The notes: generated by a model not told the origin, from the letters alone. Shown: positions 1-6,079, counted from the stretch's first letter. The stretch is DNA of 9,189 nucleotides from Candidatus Thorarchaeota archaeon MP11T_1 (GCA_002825515.1 PJET01000070.1:1-9189), one strand, 5' to 3'. Numbers and translations: made by a program.

Positions 1-1648
1 CTGGTGCTAACCTAGACAATGGATCTCTCTTGGAGTTTACTTCTACTACTTGTGCAGGAACTATCTTTCCTTTTTCATTAGTTAGGGTATAGAACCCTCT
101 CATGAGATTATCTGCATAGTGCTTTCGCGCCCAAACTTCAACTATTTCATTTTCTGAGTTTACACGAATTCTATATGCAGTTGACATATGTCCCAGCTCT
201 CTCTTCATCTGCGGGAATAACATCGCGAGCGCTGAGAAATCAAATTCATACTCAGTTAATTTCCCGTGAGAAGTGGTAATCTCTCGCACAGCTGCTGGTT
301 GAGGGTCGAATCCATGTTTCCGGACAAAATCGATATGAACTTCATTTTTAGCTGCTTCTAAAGGGGTTGAAGGGTTCGATCCTAAAACTCCTAATTCAAT
401 CTCCGCAAGTCTACTATATTGAACATCTGATTGTGGAAACTCTACAATAGCAATACCGGATCTTTTGAATGGAGATGGATTTGTTACAACAACACCTGGT
501 ATCTCTGAACTGGCAACTTGTTTTATGCTATCTAATGCTTTTTCTAGTAATGGTTCTGCAATCTCATTGACCCATCTAAATCGATGGACCATGTCCTCAT
601 GAACTGCGTCGATACTGCAGCCACAAATATCGTCATGAGGATGATTTCTCAAGAGATACTTCCAAGCCATCCTGAGCTGATGCAGTGGATAGTCAAAACC
701 ATATAACGTTGCAACTGCTGAAAAGGGTTCAACACTACGTTCTAAGAGTCTCTGAGTATATTCGTTTAATTGTTTTAGATAGACCCGTGCTGAGTATACA
801 CCACTCAACAAGTTCTGGAATTTTGACCCTCTGAACTCACCCTTGTACCGTGGCAACTCATGCCGTTTCTCCCTGATCTTATCAATGAACTGCGGAAGTG
901 TCCCCATCGTGATGTTTCCCTTATGTTTAGAATTGTAAACGTTGATGACATCTGGAACATGTGCCTGTGGTTCATCATGGTCTGAACCATTCATCAAGAG
1001 CACAGTCCCCACCTTTGACCAAGGCTGGAGTTTCCTCACAACATCCTCCAATACCGTCACTGCATCATCTATGTCCGCCGGGAGTTTTGCTGAATTTCCA
1101 TAAGACAGAGGAAGCCAGTGAGCGAGAACCTCACTTCCACCTCCAGCTTCCCAGATGAACTCTGACCCCAGTTCATCTATCTCATCTCCTCCACCTCTAG
1201 CAAATATGACCGAATCACATCGGAATTGATTGAGTATCTGAGGGAGCTGACTGATATGGCCAAATGGGTCTGGAATATAGCCTACATTCATAATAGGTCC
1301 AAACTCGTTCGCTACATGTTTTCCTATCAGAAGGTTCCTAATGAGCGCCTCACCAGAGACTAGAAAGACATCTGGCAAGACATACCAGGGACCAATTAGT
1401 ATTCGCCCGTTTTGTATCTGCTGAGTCAAACGTTGGCGTTCTTCAGGTTTGAGTTCAAGATAATCCTCTAAAACTACAGTCTGACCATCAAATGTGAAAT
1501 GTGAAAATCTTGGATCTGTTTCAATCAAGTTTAGAAGATTATCGACAAGTTTCACTAAACGCAATCTGAACTGCTGAAAGGTTTGATACCATGCCCTATC
1601 CCAATGAGTTTCACTGATCAGGATTGCATCGTAAGCATCATCTGTCAC
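1..1648 (-). CDS. GH38 family alpha-mannosidase, MngB-like (C-terminus beyond left edge)
   Basis: Hydrolyses alpha-mannosidic bonds with a retaining, zinc-assisted mechanism (family knowledge). The frame is open from a GTG at 1648 to the window edge, giving 549 residues; GH38 enzymes usually have 800-1000, so the C-terminal beta domains are missing here. Seen directly: SETHWDRAWY with H15 and D17 as zinc ligands, GPWYVLPDVFLVSGEALIRN at about 86-105, GYIPDPFGH with D127 as nucleophile and zinc ligand, NGSDHDEP, and NHPHDDICGCSIDAVH with H338 as the fourth zinc ligand. All active-site motifs are present. The arrangement resembles Escherichia coli MngB (mannosylglycerate hydrolase) more than eukaryotic lysosomal enzymes, but the substrate cannot be fixed. 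GTG is the only start in frame after a TGA, and a weak GGG-containing site precedes it. No signal peptide is visible, so the enzyme is probably cytoplasmic. It is divergent from the GNAT gene. Confidence 0.9.
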   Translation of the reverse strand, partial: MTDDAYDAILISETHWDRAWYQTFQQFRLRLVKLVDNLLNLIETDPRFSHFTFDGQTVVLEDYLELKPEERQRLTQQIQNGRILIGPWYVLPDVFLVSGEALIRNLLIGKHVANEFGPIMNVGYIPDPFGHISQLPQILNQFRCDSVIFARGGGDEIDELGSEFIWEAGGGSEVLAHWLPLSYGNSAKLPADIDDAVTVLEDVVRKLQPWSKVGTVLLMNGSDHDEPQAHVPDVINVYNSKHKGNITMGTLPQFIDKIREKRHELPRYKGEFRGSKFQNLLSGVYSARVYLKQLNEYTQRLLERSVEPFSAVATLYGFDYPLHQLRMAWKYLLRNHPHDDICGCSIDAVHEDMVHRFRWVNEIAEPLLEKALDSIKQVASSEIPGVVVTNPSPFKRSGIAIVEFPQSDVQYSRLAEIELGVLGSNPSTPLEAAKNEVHIDFVRKHGFDPQPAAVREITTSHGKLTEYEFDFSALAMLFPQMKRELGHMSTAYRIRVNSENEIVEVWARKHYADNLMRGFYTLTNEKGKIVPAQVVEVNSKRDPLSRLAP

Positions 1649-1729
1649 ATGACATCGCCCTTTTTGTTTTCAACATCATCTCAAAACATACGGTCAATAT
1701 GAATCGTTTGAATTATTTGGGGGTTATGC

Positions 1730-1740
1730 GATATAAAAAA
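1730..1740 (+). promoter_or_regulatory. Predicted archaeal TATA box for the GNAT gene
   Basis: The sequence GATATAAAAAA lies about 40 bases before the TTG start at 1774. Transcription would begin near 1758-1762, just at or before the AGGGGG ribosome-binding sequence at 1759-1764. The 125-base divergent interval 1649-1773 contains this element as its clearest signal; I see no equally good TATA box for the leftward mannosidase. Prediction from spacing and composition only. Confidence 0.5.
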
Positions 1741-1773
1741 CAATGATTTGCAAACAATAGGGGGCATTGTGTC

Positions 1774-2532
1774 TTGATAGACCAATCACAAATCATTGAA
1801 CTAGAACAAGTGGCCTCCAATGCTTGGGTTGCAGAAGAGGTTGAGCGCTTTGGTGGATGGCTTCTTCGTGCGAATGGTGGTATAACCCGTCGTGCTAATA
1901 GTGTTCTTCCTATTGGACCACCACCACCATCCCTTGAAGATTCAATTGAAAAGGCAATCTCCTTCTATAAAGCCAGAGGTCTCAAACCGCGATTCCAAAT
2001 GACAGAAACCAGCAAGCCTGTTGAACTTGATAGAGATCTCTCTGAGTGGGGGTTCACCGTAGGACTACAAGTAGAAGTTCATACTGCTGCAATCAACCAT
2101 CTCATACAGAAGGAAACACCAATTGATGTGATGGTTTCTAATGACATTTCTGATGGCTGGATGTCTGTTTATGTAGAAGCTTCTGGATACGATCCATCAA
2201 CAATGGAGATTAGAAAGAACCTAATGAAGCGTACCACACTCCCAAAAGCCTTTGCACTTGCTAAGATTGATCGAGAGCTGGCTGGTGTAGGTTTTGGGGT
2301 AGTCGAAGACAAATGGCTGGGTCTCTTTAATATTGCCAGTCACCCATCTTTCCGTGGACGTGGGGTTGCACTCTCAGTAAATACAGCTCTAGCAAACTGG
2401 GGACATCAACGAGGAGCTCGCTCTGCATATCTCCAAGTGGAATCTGAAAACCTTCCTGCTCAGAAGCTCTATGATAAACTAGGTTTCCAACAACTATACA
2501 CCTATTGGTACCGAAAATTGGATGAAGAATAG
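1774..2532 (+). CDS. GNAT family N-acetyltransferase with an extended N-terminal domain
   Basis: Predicted to transfer an acyl group from acetyl-CoA to an amine of unknown identity. The 252-residue protein is longer than a single GNAT domain (about 150). Residues 27-43 carry GGWLLRANGGITRRANS, a signature I associate with two-part GNAT proteins of the Rv0428c/cg3035 type. The C-terminal half is a canonical GNAT fold: LFNIASHPSFRGRGVA, where RGRG at 194-197 is the acetyl-CoA pyrophosphate loop, then LQVESENLPAQKLYDKLGF, the usual last strand and helix. The start is TTG: it is the only initiation codon in frame after a TGA at 1744, and AGGGGG (1759-1764) sits nine bases upstream. It stands alone on the plus strand and converges on the next gene. 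The substrate is not predictable. Confidence 0.85.
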   Translation: MIDQSQIIELEQVASNAWVAEEVERFGGWLLRANGGITRRANSVLPIGPPPPSLEDSIEKAISFYKARGLKPRFQMTETSKPVELDRDLSEWGFTVGLQVEVHTAAINHLIQKETPIDVMVSNDISDGWMSVYVEASGYDPSTMEIRKNLMKRTTLPKAFALAKIDRELAGVGFGVVEDKWLGLFNIASHPSFRGRGVALSVNTALANWGHQRGARSAYLQVESENLPAQKLYDKLGFQQLYTYWYRKLDEE

Positions 2533-2536
2533 AATC

Positions 2537-2566
2537 AAACAGGAGGACAAATGCATCCTCCTGTTT
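2537..2566. terminator. Perfect hairpin between convergent genes, possible bidirectional terminator
   Basis: AAACAGGAGGA (2537-2547) and TCCTCCTGTTT (2556-2566) form an uninterrupted 11-base-pair stem with an 8-base loop. It starts five bases after the GNAT stop codon and ends 14 bases before the stop of the leftward gelsolin-like gene, which is where a shared terminator would be. A long T tract is lacking on either side; the only T-rich part is within the stem end. An alternative is an RNA-stabilising or processing stem. Confidence 0.55.
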
Positions 2567-2580
2567 CACGGATTAGACTA

Positions 2581-3426
2581 TCATAATTTGCTAGCTAAAC
2601 CCTCGTATTCAGATTTTATCTTACGAGCTATGTCTGAGTCTCCAAAGTTCCCAGGCGTGATAGTTAGGTCATTACCATCTAGTACAGCCTCAAGGACCAT
2701 TACTCCTGGAGATTCGATCTTCAAACCAGACTTGCCACCACGCTCGAAGCGTTCAGTATACACAAGCTCAGAATTCCGTGTGACAGAGAGCATCAGATAT
2801 GCCATCTTCTTTTCAGCAAGAGATACAGAAGGTGCTGGTGGAGGAGCATCCTCAACTGTTTCTGCGATAACTATTGGAGTTGGCTCTGGCTCTGGTTTAG
2901 GTGCTTCTGCGATAGGTTCTGGAGTGGGTTTTACTGCTATTCTAGTAGGTTCTGGAGTGGGTTTTAGTACCGGTCTAGTAGGTTCTGGCTCAGGAAATAT
3001 CTTCTTTTTAGGAGCTCCAGCAATCGTCTCAGTGGTAGTTGGTTCTCCCTTGTAGGCAAGCACACCATCATCAAAGGACCATCTGCCTTCTAAGACGCTT
3101 CTGAACTCTACAATGTTGTCTGCAACTTCTTGATTCGAGTCGTCTTTTTCCATCATTTCCACAAATCTAGAAGCTGCCAGACCAATTGTGGTTATTCCTA
3201 CTTGATATCCAGACTTCTGCAACCCTCTAGCAATTCTGATTGCATGCATTCGTGTAGGCATACTCACATTACGTCCAACCCATGCCCAACATGTATCATT
3301 GACTTCGTCCAATACTATGATTGCATTATCACTGTTGACCAAGTCCAGATCTAACTTAACTGCGTTAACTTCTCCAGATTCATCTTTTAACATGAGCATG
3401 AATGGTTTTCTTGAAAGAGTCTTCAT
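2581..3426 (-). CDS. Gelsolin-like domain protein with proline-rich repeat linker and unknown C-terminal domain
   Basis: Possible actin-binding or cytoskeletal adaptor protein (inference). Of 281 residues, about 20-95 resemble a gelsolin/villin segment: a short strand with LDLDLVNSDNAIIVLDE, then CWAWVGRNVSMPTRMHAIR, matching the family pattern of a hydrophobic strand, W-x-G-x-N-x-S and an amphipathic helix. Residues 145-199 are rich in Pro, Glu and Thr with 11-residue repeats (KPTPEPTR). Residues 203-281 form a separate predicted beta-rich domain ending in a helix, which I do not recognise. There is no signal peptide or membrane segment. I chose the ATG at 3426 rather than the longer frame from GTG 3459: a TATA-like element at 3444-3454 overlaps the longer leader and is positioned to start transcription at about the ATG, and GGAGG (3439-3443) precedes it. 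The domain call relies on pattern recognition and could be wrong. Confidence 0.7.
   Translation of the reverse strand: MKTLSRKPFMLMLKDESGEVNAVKLDLDLVNSDNAIIVLDEVNDTCWAWVGRNVSMPTRMHAIRIARGLQKSGYQVGITTIGLAASRFVEMMEKDDSNQEVADNIVEFRSVLEGRWSFDDGVLAYKGEPTTTETIAGAPKKKIFPEPEPTRPVLKPTPEPTRIAVKPTPEPIAEAPKPEPEPTPIVIAETVEDAPPPAPSVSLAEKKMAYLMLSVTRNSELVYTERFERGGKSGLKIESPGVMVLEAVLDGNDLTITPGNFGDSDIARKIKSEYEGLASKL
2830..2994 (-). repeat. 33-base tandem repeats encoding the proline-rich linker
   Basis: An identical 21-base word occurs at 2913-2933 and 2946-2966, and its first ten bases recur at 2979-2988, always at a 33-base period. On the coding strand this gives 11-residue units of the form EPTRxxxKPTP, followed leftwards by more degenerate Pro-Glu pairs. 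Near-identity at DNA level suggests recent duplication or slippage rather than old, purely protein-level constraint. Boundaries are those of the Pro-rich coding segment. Confidence 0.8.
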
Positions 3427-3443
3427 AGGAATCAGGTGCCTCC

Positions 3444-3454
3444 GAAAATATAAT
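3444..3454 (-). promoter_or_regulatory. Predicted TATA box for the gelsolin-like gene (possibly leaderless)
   Basis: On the minus strand the sequence is ATTATATTTTC, centred about 24 bases before the ATG at 3426. That spacing is typical of archaeal leaderless transcripts, where the transcript begins at or next to the start codon. It argues for separate transcription from the RAM gene upstream, despite the shared strand. Prediction only. Confidence 0.45.
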
Positions 3455-3513
3455 CCCACCTACTCCTAGTTCGTCCATTGCATAAAAGAAAATATGCGAT
3501 GTAAAGAATGCAT

Positions 3514-3780
3514 CTATGTGCCTAGGCTTGTGGCAGTCATGTCAATCTCTGAGTCTATGACGAGAATAGATTGAGTGTCCTCAATACCCTTTATCTTTCT
3601 GACCTTCTCTGTGATGATTTCAACTAGTGTTTCCATATCACGTCCTCTAACCTCTGCTACAATATCATAGGGTCCAAAGACTTTGTGTGCTTCCTCTGTG
3701 ACTGAAAGCGCTAGCATGTCTTTGAGAACTGCGTCTTCATGTCCAACCGCGGCTTTGATCAAGATATAGGCTTTTACCAC
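3514..3780 (-). CDS. Stand-alone Lrp/AsnC ligand-binding (RAM) domain protein
   Basis: Small effector-sensing protein of the type that lacks a DNA-binding domain; such proteins form rings and bind amino acids or partner with full-length Lrp regulators (family knowledge). The 88 residues start MVKAYILIKA and contain KVFGPYDIVAEVRG and a final IKGIEDTQSILVID, the conserved RAM pattern of beta-alpha-beta-beta-alpha-beta. No helix-turn-helix precedes it. I prefer the GTG at 3780 to the GTGs at 3789 and 3792, because GGTGA lies five bases before it and pairs with the archaeal 16S 3' end, and because relatives begin with this M-V-K-A-Y-type sequence. The next gene downstream, 87 bases away on the same strand, is the gelsolin-like gene. 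The ligand is unknown. Confidence 0.85.
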   Translation of the reverse strand: MVKAYILIKAAVGHEDAVLKDMLALSVTEEAHKVFGPYDIVAEVRGRDMETLVEIITEKVRKIKGIEDTQSILVIDSEIDMTATSLGT

Positions 3781-3893
3781 ATCATTCACCACAGATTAAT
3801 CGTTCTCGACTCACCAGAACTGATAACTGTTGCTCTTAACAGAAGGATAAACTTTGATGCTGTATGCTCATAAGTTAGCCATTGTTGTTCTTC

Positions 3894-4028
3894 TTATTTT
3901 CTTGTTCTCCAGATTACTCGCATAACGATAATCGCCACCACAACTCCAGTAGTGGTAACAATTAATTCCGCGGGGATTGGAGGAACAGGTACACCTACCG
4001 GAGTTGTGGTTGCTCTCTCAATCGTCAC
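3894..4028 (-). CDS. Possible 44-residue orphan membrane-anchor peptide or gene remnant
   Basis: Read from a GTG at 4028, the frame encodes a Thr-rich start (ERATTTPVG), a proline stretch PVPPIPAEL, a hydrophobic helix IVTTTGVVVAIIVMRVIW and a basic end RTRK before TAA. This is the architecture of C-terminal anchors on archaeal secreted or S-layer-like proteins: Thr/Pro stalk, one membrane helix, positively charged tail. Here it has no extracellular domain. The frame is closed by stops about 60 bases further upstream, inside the TspO-like gene, so it is not a long gene in another frame. It overlaps the end of that gene by 11 bases and has only a weak GGTG site well upstream. It may be the surviving tail of a decayed gene or a genuine small membrane protein. 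Confidence 0.4.
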   Translation of the reverse strand: MTIERATTTPVGVPVPPIPAELIVTTTGVVVAIIVMRVIWRTRK

Positions 4029-4821
4029 GTCGAAGATAGAACACACCAAAGCCCTTTCTTGTGACAAATGGAAGAAACAGAATCGCGGCTATGATTATCA
4101 AAGCCGAACCCAAAGCTGTGAAATAGATTACGGGAATCGCACTTTGAGCGGTGGCAATTCCTGTTGTCGCCCACACCACCACCAAACCATACGCAGCATC
4201 CCGACGAATGACAAGCATAAGCATTGTGATGACTAATGCAACAAGAATCACTAATGCTGTCCAAATCTCCTGTGAGGTTGAGGGTATGCCTGGAATAATG
4301 ACATTGATAACTGACGCGATGTTTGCGATTACGGCTAATGATACCCAACCAATGTACACGCTAATAGGTAGATGGACCGCAATCTTTTGTTTTATCGGAA
4401 CATTGACAGATCCAATTCCCAGTTTGACATAGGTGTACAGCATTAGAATAAGGAACAGTCCAATCAGAATTGGGGTGAACACATAGATTATAGGTTGACC
4501 ATAGGAATAATGGAACAGGATAAGCCATGATGTATTAATCAAACCACCAAGTACAAAGAATAAAGCGGTAGGCTTGAGATATGTGGCTTCTCTTTGACTT
4601 GGAAGAACTTGATAGATCATAAAGACAATTAATAACGTATAGATGACGCTCCATATTGAAAAGACATAGCCCGGAGGTGTAAACAGACTAGGATAGAAAT
4701 CTGACACCTCTTTGGAGGTCACGCCATTTACAGGAATGATTTCTACAATGGCATTAACTACTATCGTTATGACAATCGCAAGTATGTTTACTACTTGAAG
4801 TATACTCGGTGTTTTACTCAA
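4018..4821 (-). CDS. TspO-related tryptophan-rich multi-pass membrane protein
   Basis: Integral membrane protein of 267 residues related to the TspO/MBR (tryptophan-rich sensory) superfamily, whose classical members bind porphyrins and other hydrophobic ligands. The key match is LFTPPGYVFSIWSVIYTLL at about 47-64, equivalent to the PPGWVF-x-W segment of TspO. Classical TspO proteins have about 160 residues and five helices; this belongs to the longer variety. About eight hydrophobic segments are visible, near 7-27, 52-72, 86-104, 110-133, 151-176, 186-205, 210-224 and 231-253. The start is TTG, with a very strong AGGAGGAG at 4829-4836 seven bases upstream; an ATG between them opens only a four-codon frame. 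It has its own TATA-like element. Ligand and role are unknown. Confidence 0.8.
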   Translation of the reverse strand: MSKTPSILQVVNILAIVITIVVNAIVEIIPVNGVTSKEVSDFYPSLFTPPGYVFSIWSVIYTLLIVFMIYQVLPSQREATYLKPTALFFVLGGLINTSWLILFHYSYGQPIIYVFTPILIGLFLILMLYTYVKLGIGSVNVPIKQKIAVHLPISVYIGWVSLAVIANIASVINVIIPGIPSTSQEIWTALVILVALVITMLMLVIRRDAAYGLVVVWATTGIATAQSAIPVIYFTALGSALIIIAAILFLPFVTRKGFGVFYLRRDD

Positions 4822-4828
4822 AATTCAT

Positions 4829-4836
4829 CTCCTCCT
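4829..4836 (-). promoter_or_regulatory. Strong Shine-Dalgarno site fixing a TTG start
   Basis: AGGAGGAG on the minus strand, seven bases before the TTG at 4821. It decides the start of the TspO-like gene against a nearer, out-of-frame ATG that meets a stop after four codons. Confidence 0.75.
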
Positions 4837-4852
4837 AGTACCTTCGTAAAAT

Positions 4853-4868
4853 CCCAATATAATATTAA
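4853..4868 (-). promoter_or_regulatory. Predicted TATA box for the TspO-like gene
   Basis: The minus strand reads TTAATATTATATTGGG, centred about 40 bases before the TTG start. Transcription would begin near 4835, giving a short leader that carries the ribosome-binding site. Together with the hairpin at 4957-4976 this marks the start of a new transcription unit. Confidence 0.5.
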
Positions 4869-4956
4869 CTATTGTTACTTTTTATTAGGTGTATAAGAGC
4901 GACTCAATATAACTTAGACAGTAGTAAAATTAGATAGAGAACAGAAAGAACTGTAG

Positions 4957-4976
4957 TGGGCAGCTATTGCTGCCCA
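4957..4976 (-). terminator. Hairpin, likely terminator downstream of the small cysteine-rich frame
   Basis: TGGGCAGC (4957-4964) and GCTGCCCA (4969-4976) form an 8-base-pair stem with a 4-base loop. On the minus strand it is followed by pyrimidine-rich sequence (CTACAGTTCTTTCTGTTCT). It lies 35 bases after the stop at 5012, fitting the end of a leftward transcript from the phosphodiesterase or the cysteine-rich frame. The rest of 4869-4956 shows nothing I can name. Confidence 0.5.
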
Positions 4977-5011
4977 ACTGCTTCATGCAAAAAGAAATGC
5001 TTGATAGTTGC

Positions 5012-5164
5012 TTACCCTGACATCGCAAACCTAGGACATTTGTCCTTGGTTATACCAGGAGTTTCGCAGGGCTTTTGCATCCCTGTATAGAACTTGAAAC
5101 CATCAACACCGCATTTTCCTTCGGCCGCATCATACTCTGGACAGGTCATTGCACATTCTTCCAA
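5012..5164 (-). CDS. Putative 50-residue cysteine-rich protein, unrecognised
   Basis: I do not recognise a family. From the TTG at 5164 the peptide has five cysteines (4, 8, 18, 33, 43) in the pattern C-x3-C-x9-C-x14-C-x9-C, with motifs CPEYDA, GKCGVDGF, KPCETPG and KDKCPRF. Regularly spaced cysteines with Gly, Pro and Lys suggest a small metal-binding or iron-sulfur protein (inference). The coding strand is richer in G+C than the flanking intergenic DNA, which supports translation. The start is uncertain: no good ribosome-binding site precedes the TTG, a TAG closes the frame 39 bases further up, and an internal ATG at residue 6 would lose one cysteine. A frameshift or a missing N-terminus is possible. 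It lies 114 bases after the phosphodiesterase stop on the same strand. Confidence 0.45.
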   Translation of the reverse strand: MEECAMTCPEYDAAEGKCGVDGFKFYTGMQKPCETPGITKDKCPRFAMSG

Positions 5165-5193
5165 ATTCGGTCGTTCTTTAGCCCGCGGTCCTA

Positions 5194-5205
5194 AGTCCCT
5201 GGACT
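5194..5205. repeat. Short palindrome upstream of the cysteine-rich frame
   Basis: AGTCC-CT-GGACT is a perfect 5+5 base inverted repeat about 30 bases before the TTG at 5164. GGTCG and CGACC further out could form an enclosing stem in RNA. It could be an operator or part of a leader structure, or chance. The remaining part of 5206-5278 shows no gene. Confidence 0.3.
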
Positions 5206-5278
5206 ATCAAACCGACCTGACGAACTGCACATATTAAGCTATTTCGGCTGATTTCATTCTAGTAGAGCTGTCCTCATA

Positions 5279-6079
5279 TCAGAGATACCCTCGATCTTCC
5301 AGAACCTCTCTGAGAACAGATGGATAGTCCGTGAAGATACCATTCACCTCCATGTCAATCAGACGTTTCATAGACTCTCGATCATTGATTGTCCAGACAT
5401 GAACTGCGATATCTCTCGCATGTGCAGCCGCTACAAAATTAGAGGTCACAACATGGAGTGAATCGTAATACTCAGGAACTTGGAACGCCTTATACTTCAT
5501 AGACCGCACAAAGAATCTCATTGACTTCATCATAGTTCCAATTACAAAGTTACGGACTTCATTGGGATGAGCAGATGTGGGTATCGTTGGAGCCTTCTTT
5601 CTGAACCTCTTAAGCTGTTGAGGATGAAATGAGGCAATCATAATCTTCTCTGTTCTCTGATTCTCCATCAAGATTCGTGCTAATTCATCAGGTGCCTCTT
5701 TGAACGTGTCCTTGATGTCTAGGTTGAGGATGGTATTGGGGAATCTTTTGAGTGCCTCTTCTAGTGTGACGACTGTCAAACCTCTTCCGCGAAATGGATA
5801 AGTACGTCCAACATCCGTCGTGAAGTTGTAGCCCAAGTCGAATTGTAATAACTCCTCTAAGGTCTTCTTTCGTACCTTCTCGTCCTTTCCAGTTATGCGA
5901 ACCAAGTCTTCATCATGATAGAGGATTGGAACATTGTCTTTTGTGAAACGGATATCAGACTCCAGTACATCGACACCGAGGTCTACTGCTGCCTCAAGAG
6001 CTAGAATTGTATTCTCAGGAATATTACCCGACTCTCCACGATGTGCCATGATTAATGGTCGACCAATATCAAAAATCAT
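5279..6079 (-). CDS. Glycerophosphodiester phosphodiesterase (GDPD/GlpQ-UgpQ type)
   Basis: Cleaves glycerophosphodiesters to glycerol phosphate and an alcohol, in lipid turnover or phosphate scavenging (family knowledge). The 266 residues form a complete single-domain TIM barrel. Motifs in order: AHRGESGNIPENT (catalytic H13, R14), LESDIRFTKDNVPILYHDEDL (metal ligands E40 and D42, catalytic H55), LNLDIKDT at 119-125 where many relatives have an I-E-I-K motif, and the C-terminal VHVWTIND and GIFTDYP. There is no signal peptide or membrane segment, so it should act in the cytoplasm, like UgpQ rather than periplasmic GlpQ. The ATG at 6079 has AGGGGA a few bases upstream. It follows the dehydrogenase gene by 93 bases on the same strand and may share its transcript, although a weak AT-rich element sits in the gap. 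Confidence 0.93.
   Translation of the reverse strand: MIFDIGRPLIMAHRGESGNIPENTILALEAAVDLGVDVLESDIRFTKDNVPILYHDEDLVRITGKDEKVRKKTLEELLQFDLGYNFTTDVGRTYPFRGRGLTVVTLEEALKRFPNTILNLDIKDTFKEAPDELARILMENQRTEKIMIASFHPQQLKRFRKKAPTIPTSAHPNEVRNFVIGTMMKSMRFFVRSMKYKAFQVPEYYDSLHVVTSNFVAAAHARDIAVHVWTINDRESMKRLIDMEVNGIFTDYPSVLREVLEDRGYL

Noticed and set aside
805..1158. Short frames on both strands between 805 and 1158
   Set aside because: They lie within the GH38 gene, which is continuously open and carries all family motifs.
2913..2988. Regular repeats that might suggest a CRISPR array
   Set aside because: Only two full copies, period 33 with 12-base 'spacers', lying inside a coding frame that they keep intact.
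2522..3055. A 177-codon plus-strand frame rich in Gly, Ser and Val with GSGVGF repeats
   Set aside because: It is the antisense reading of the proline-rich linker of the minus-strand gelsolin-like gene; the repeats come from the 33-base DNA repeat, and it begins inside the end of the GNAT gene.
3427..3459. Eleven-residue N-terminal extension of the gelsolin-like protein from a GTG at 3459
   Set aside because: It would need the TATA-like element to be coding, its only purine-rich site is too close to the GTG, and the ATG at 3426 fits a leaderless or GGAGG-led start better.
4018..4090. A frameshift that would fuse the TspO-like protein to the anchor peptide
   Set aside because: The TspO-like protein already ends after its last helix with a basic tail, at a natural stop; there is no slippery sequence that I can point to, so the fusion is left as one option under the finding.
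4025..4348. A 107-codon His/Ser-rich minus-strand frame
   Set aside because: It is an alternate frame of the TspO-like gene, whose hydrophobic, family-matching reading explains the same DNA.
5160..5240. Possible tRNA or other structured RNA suggested by GGTCG/CGACC and GTCC/GGAC pairings
   Set aside because: No acceptor stem, T-loop sequence or anticodon arm could be assembled; only the small palindrome is kept as a low-confidence feature.
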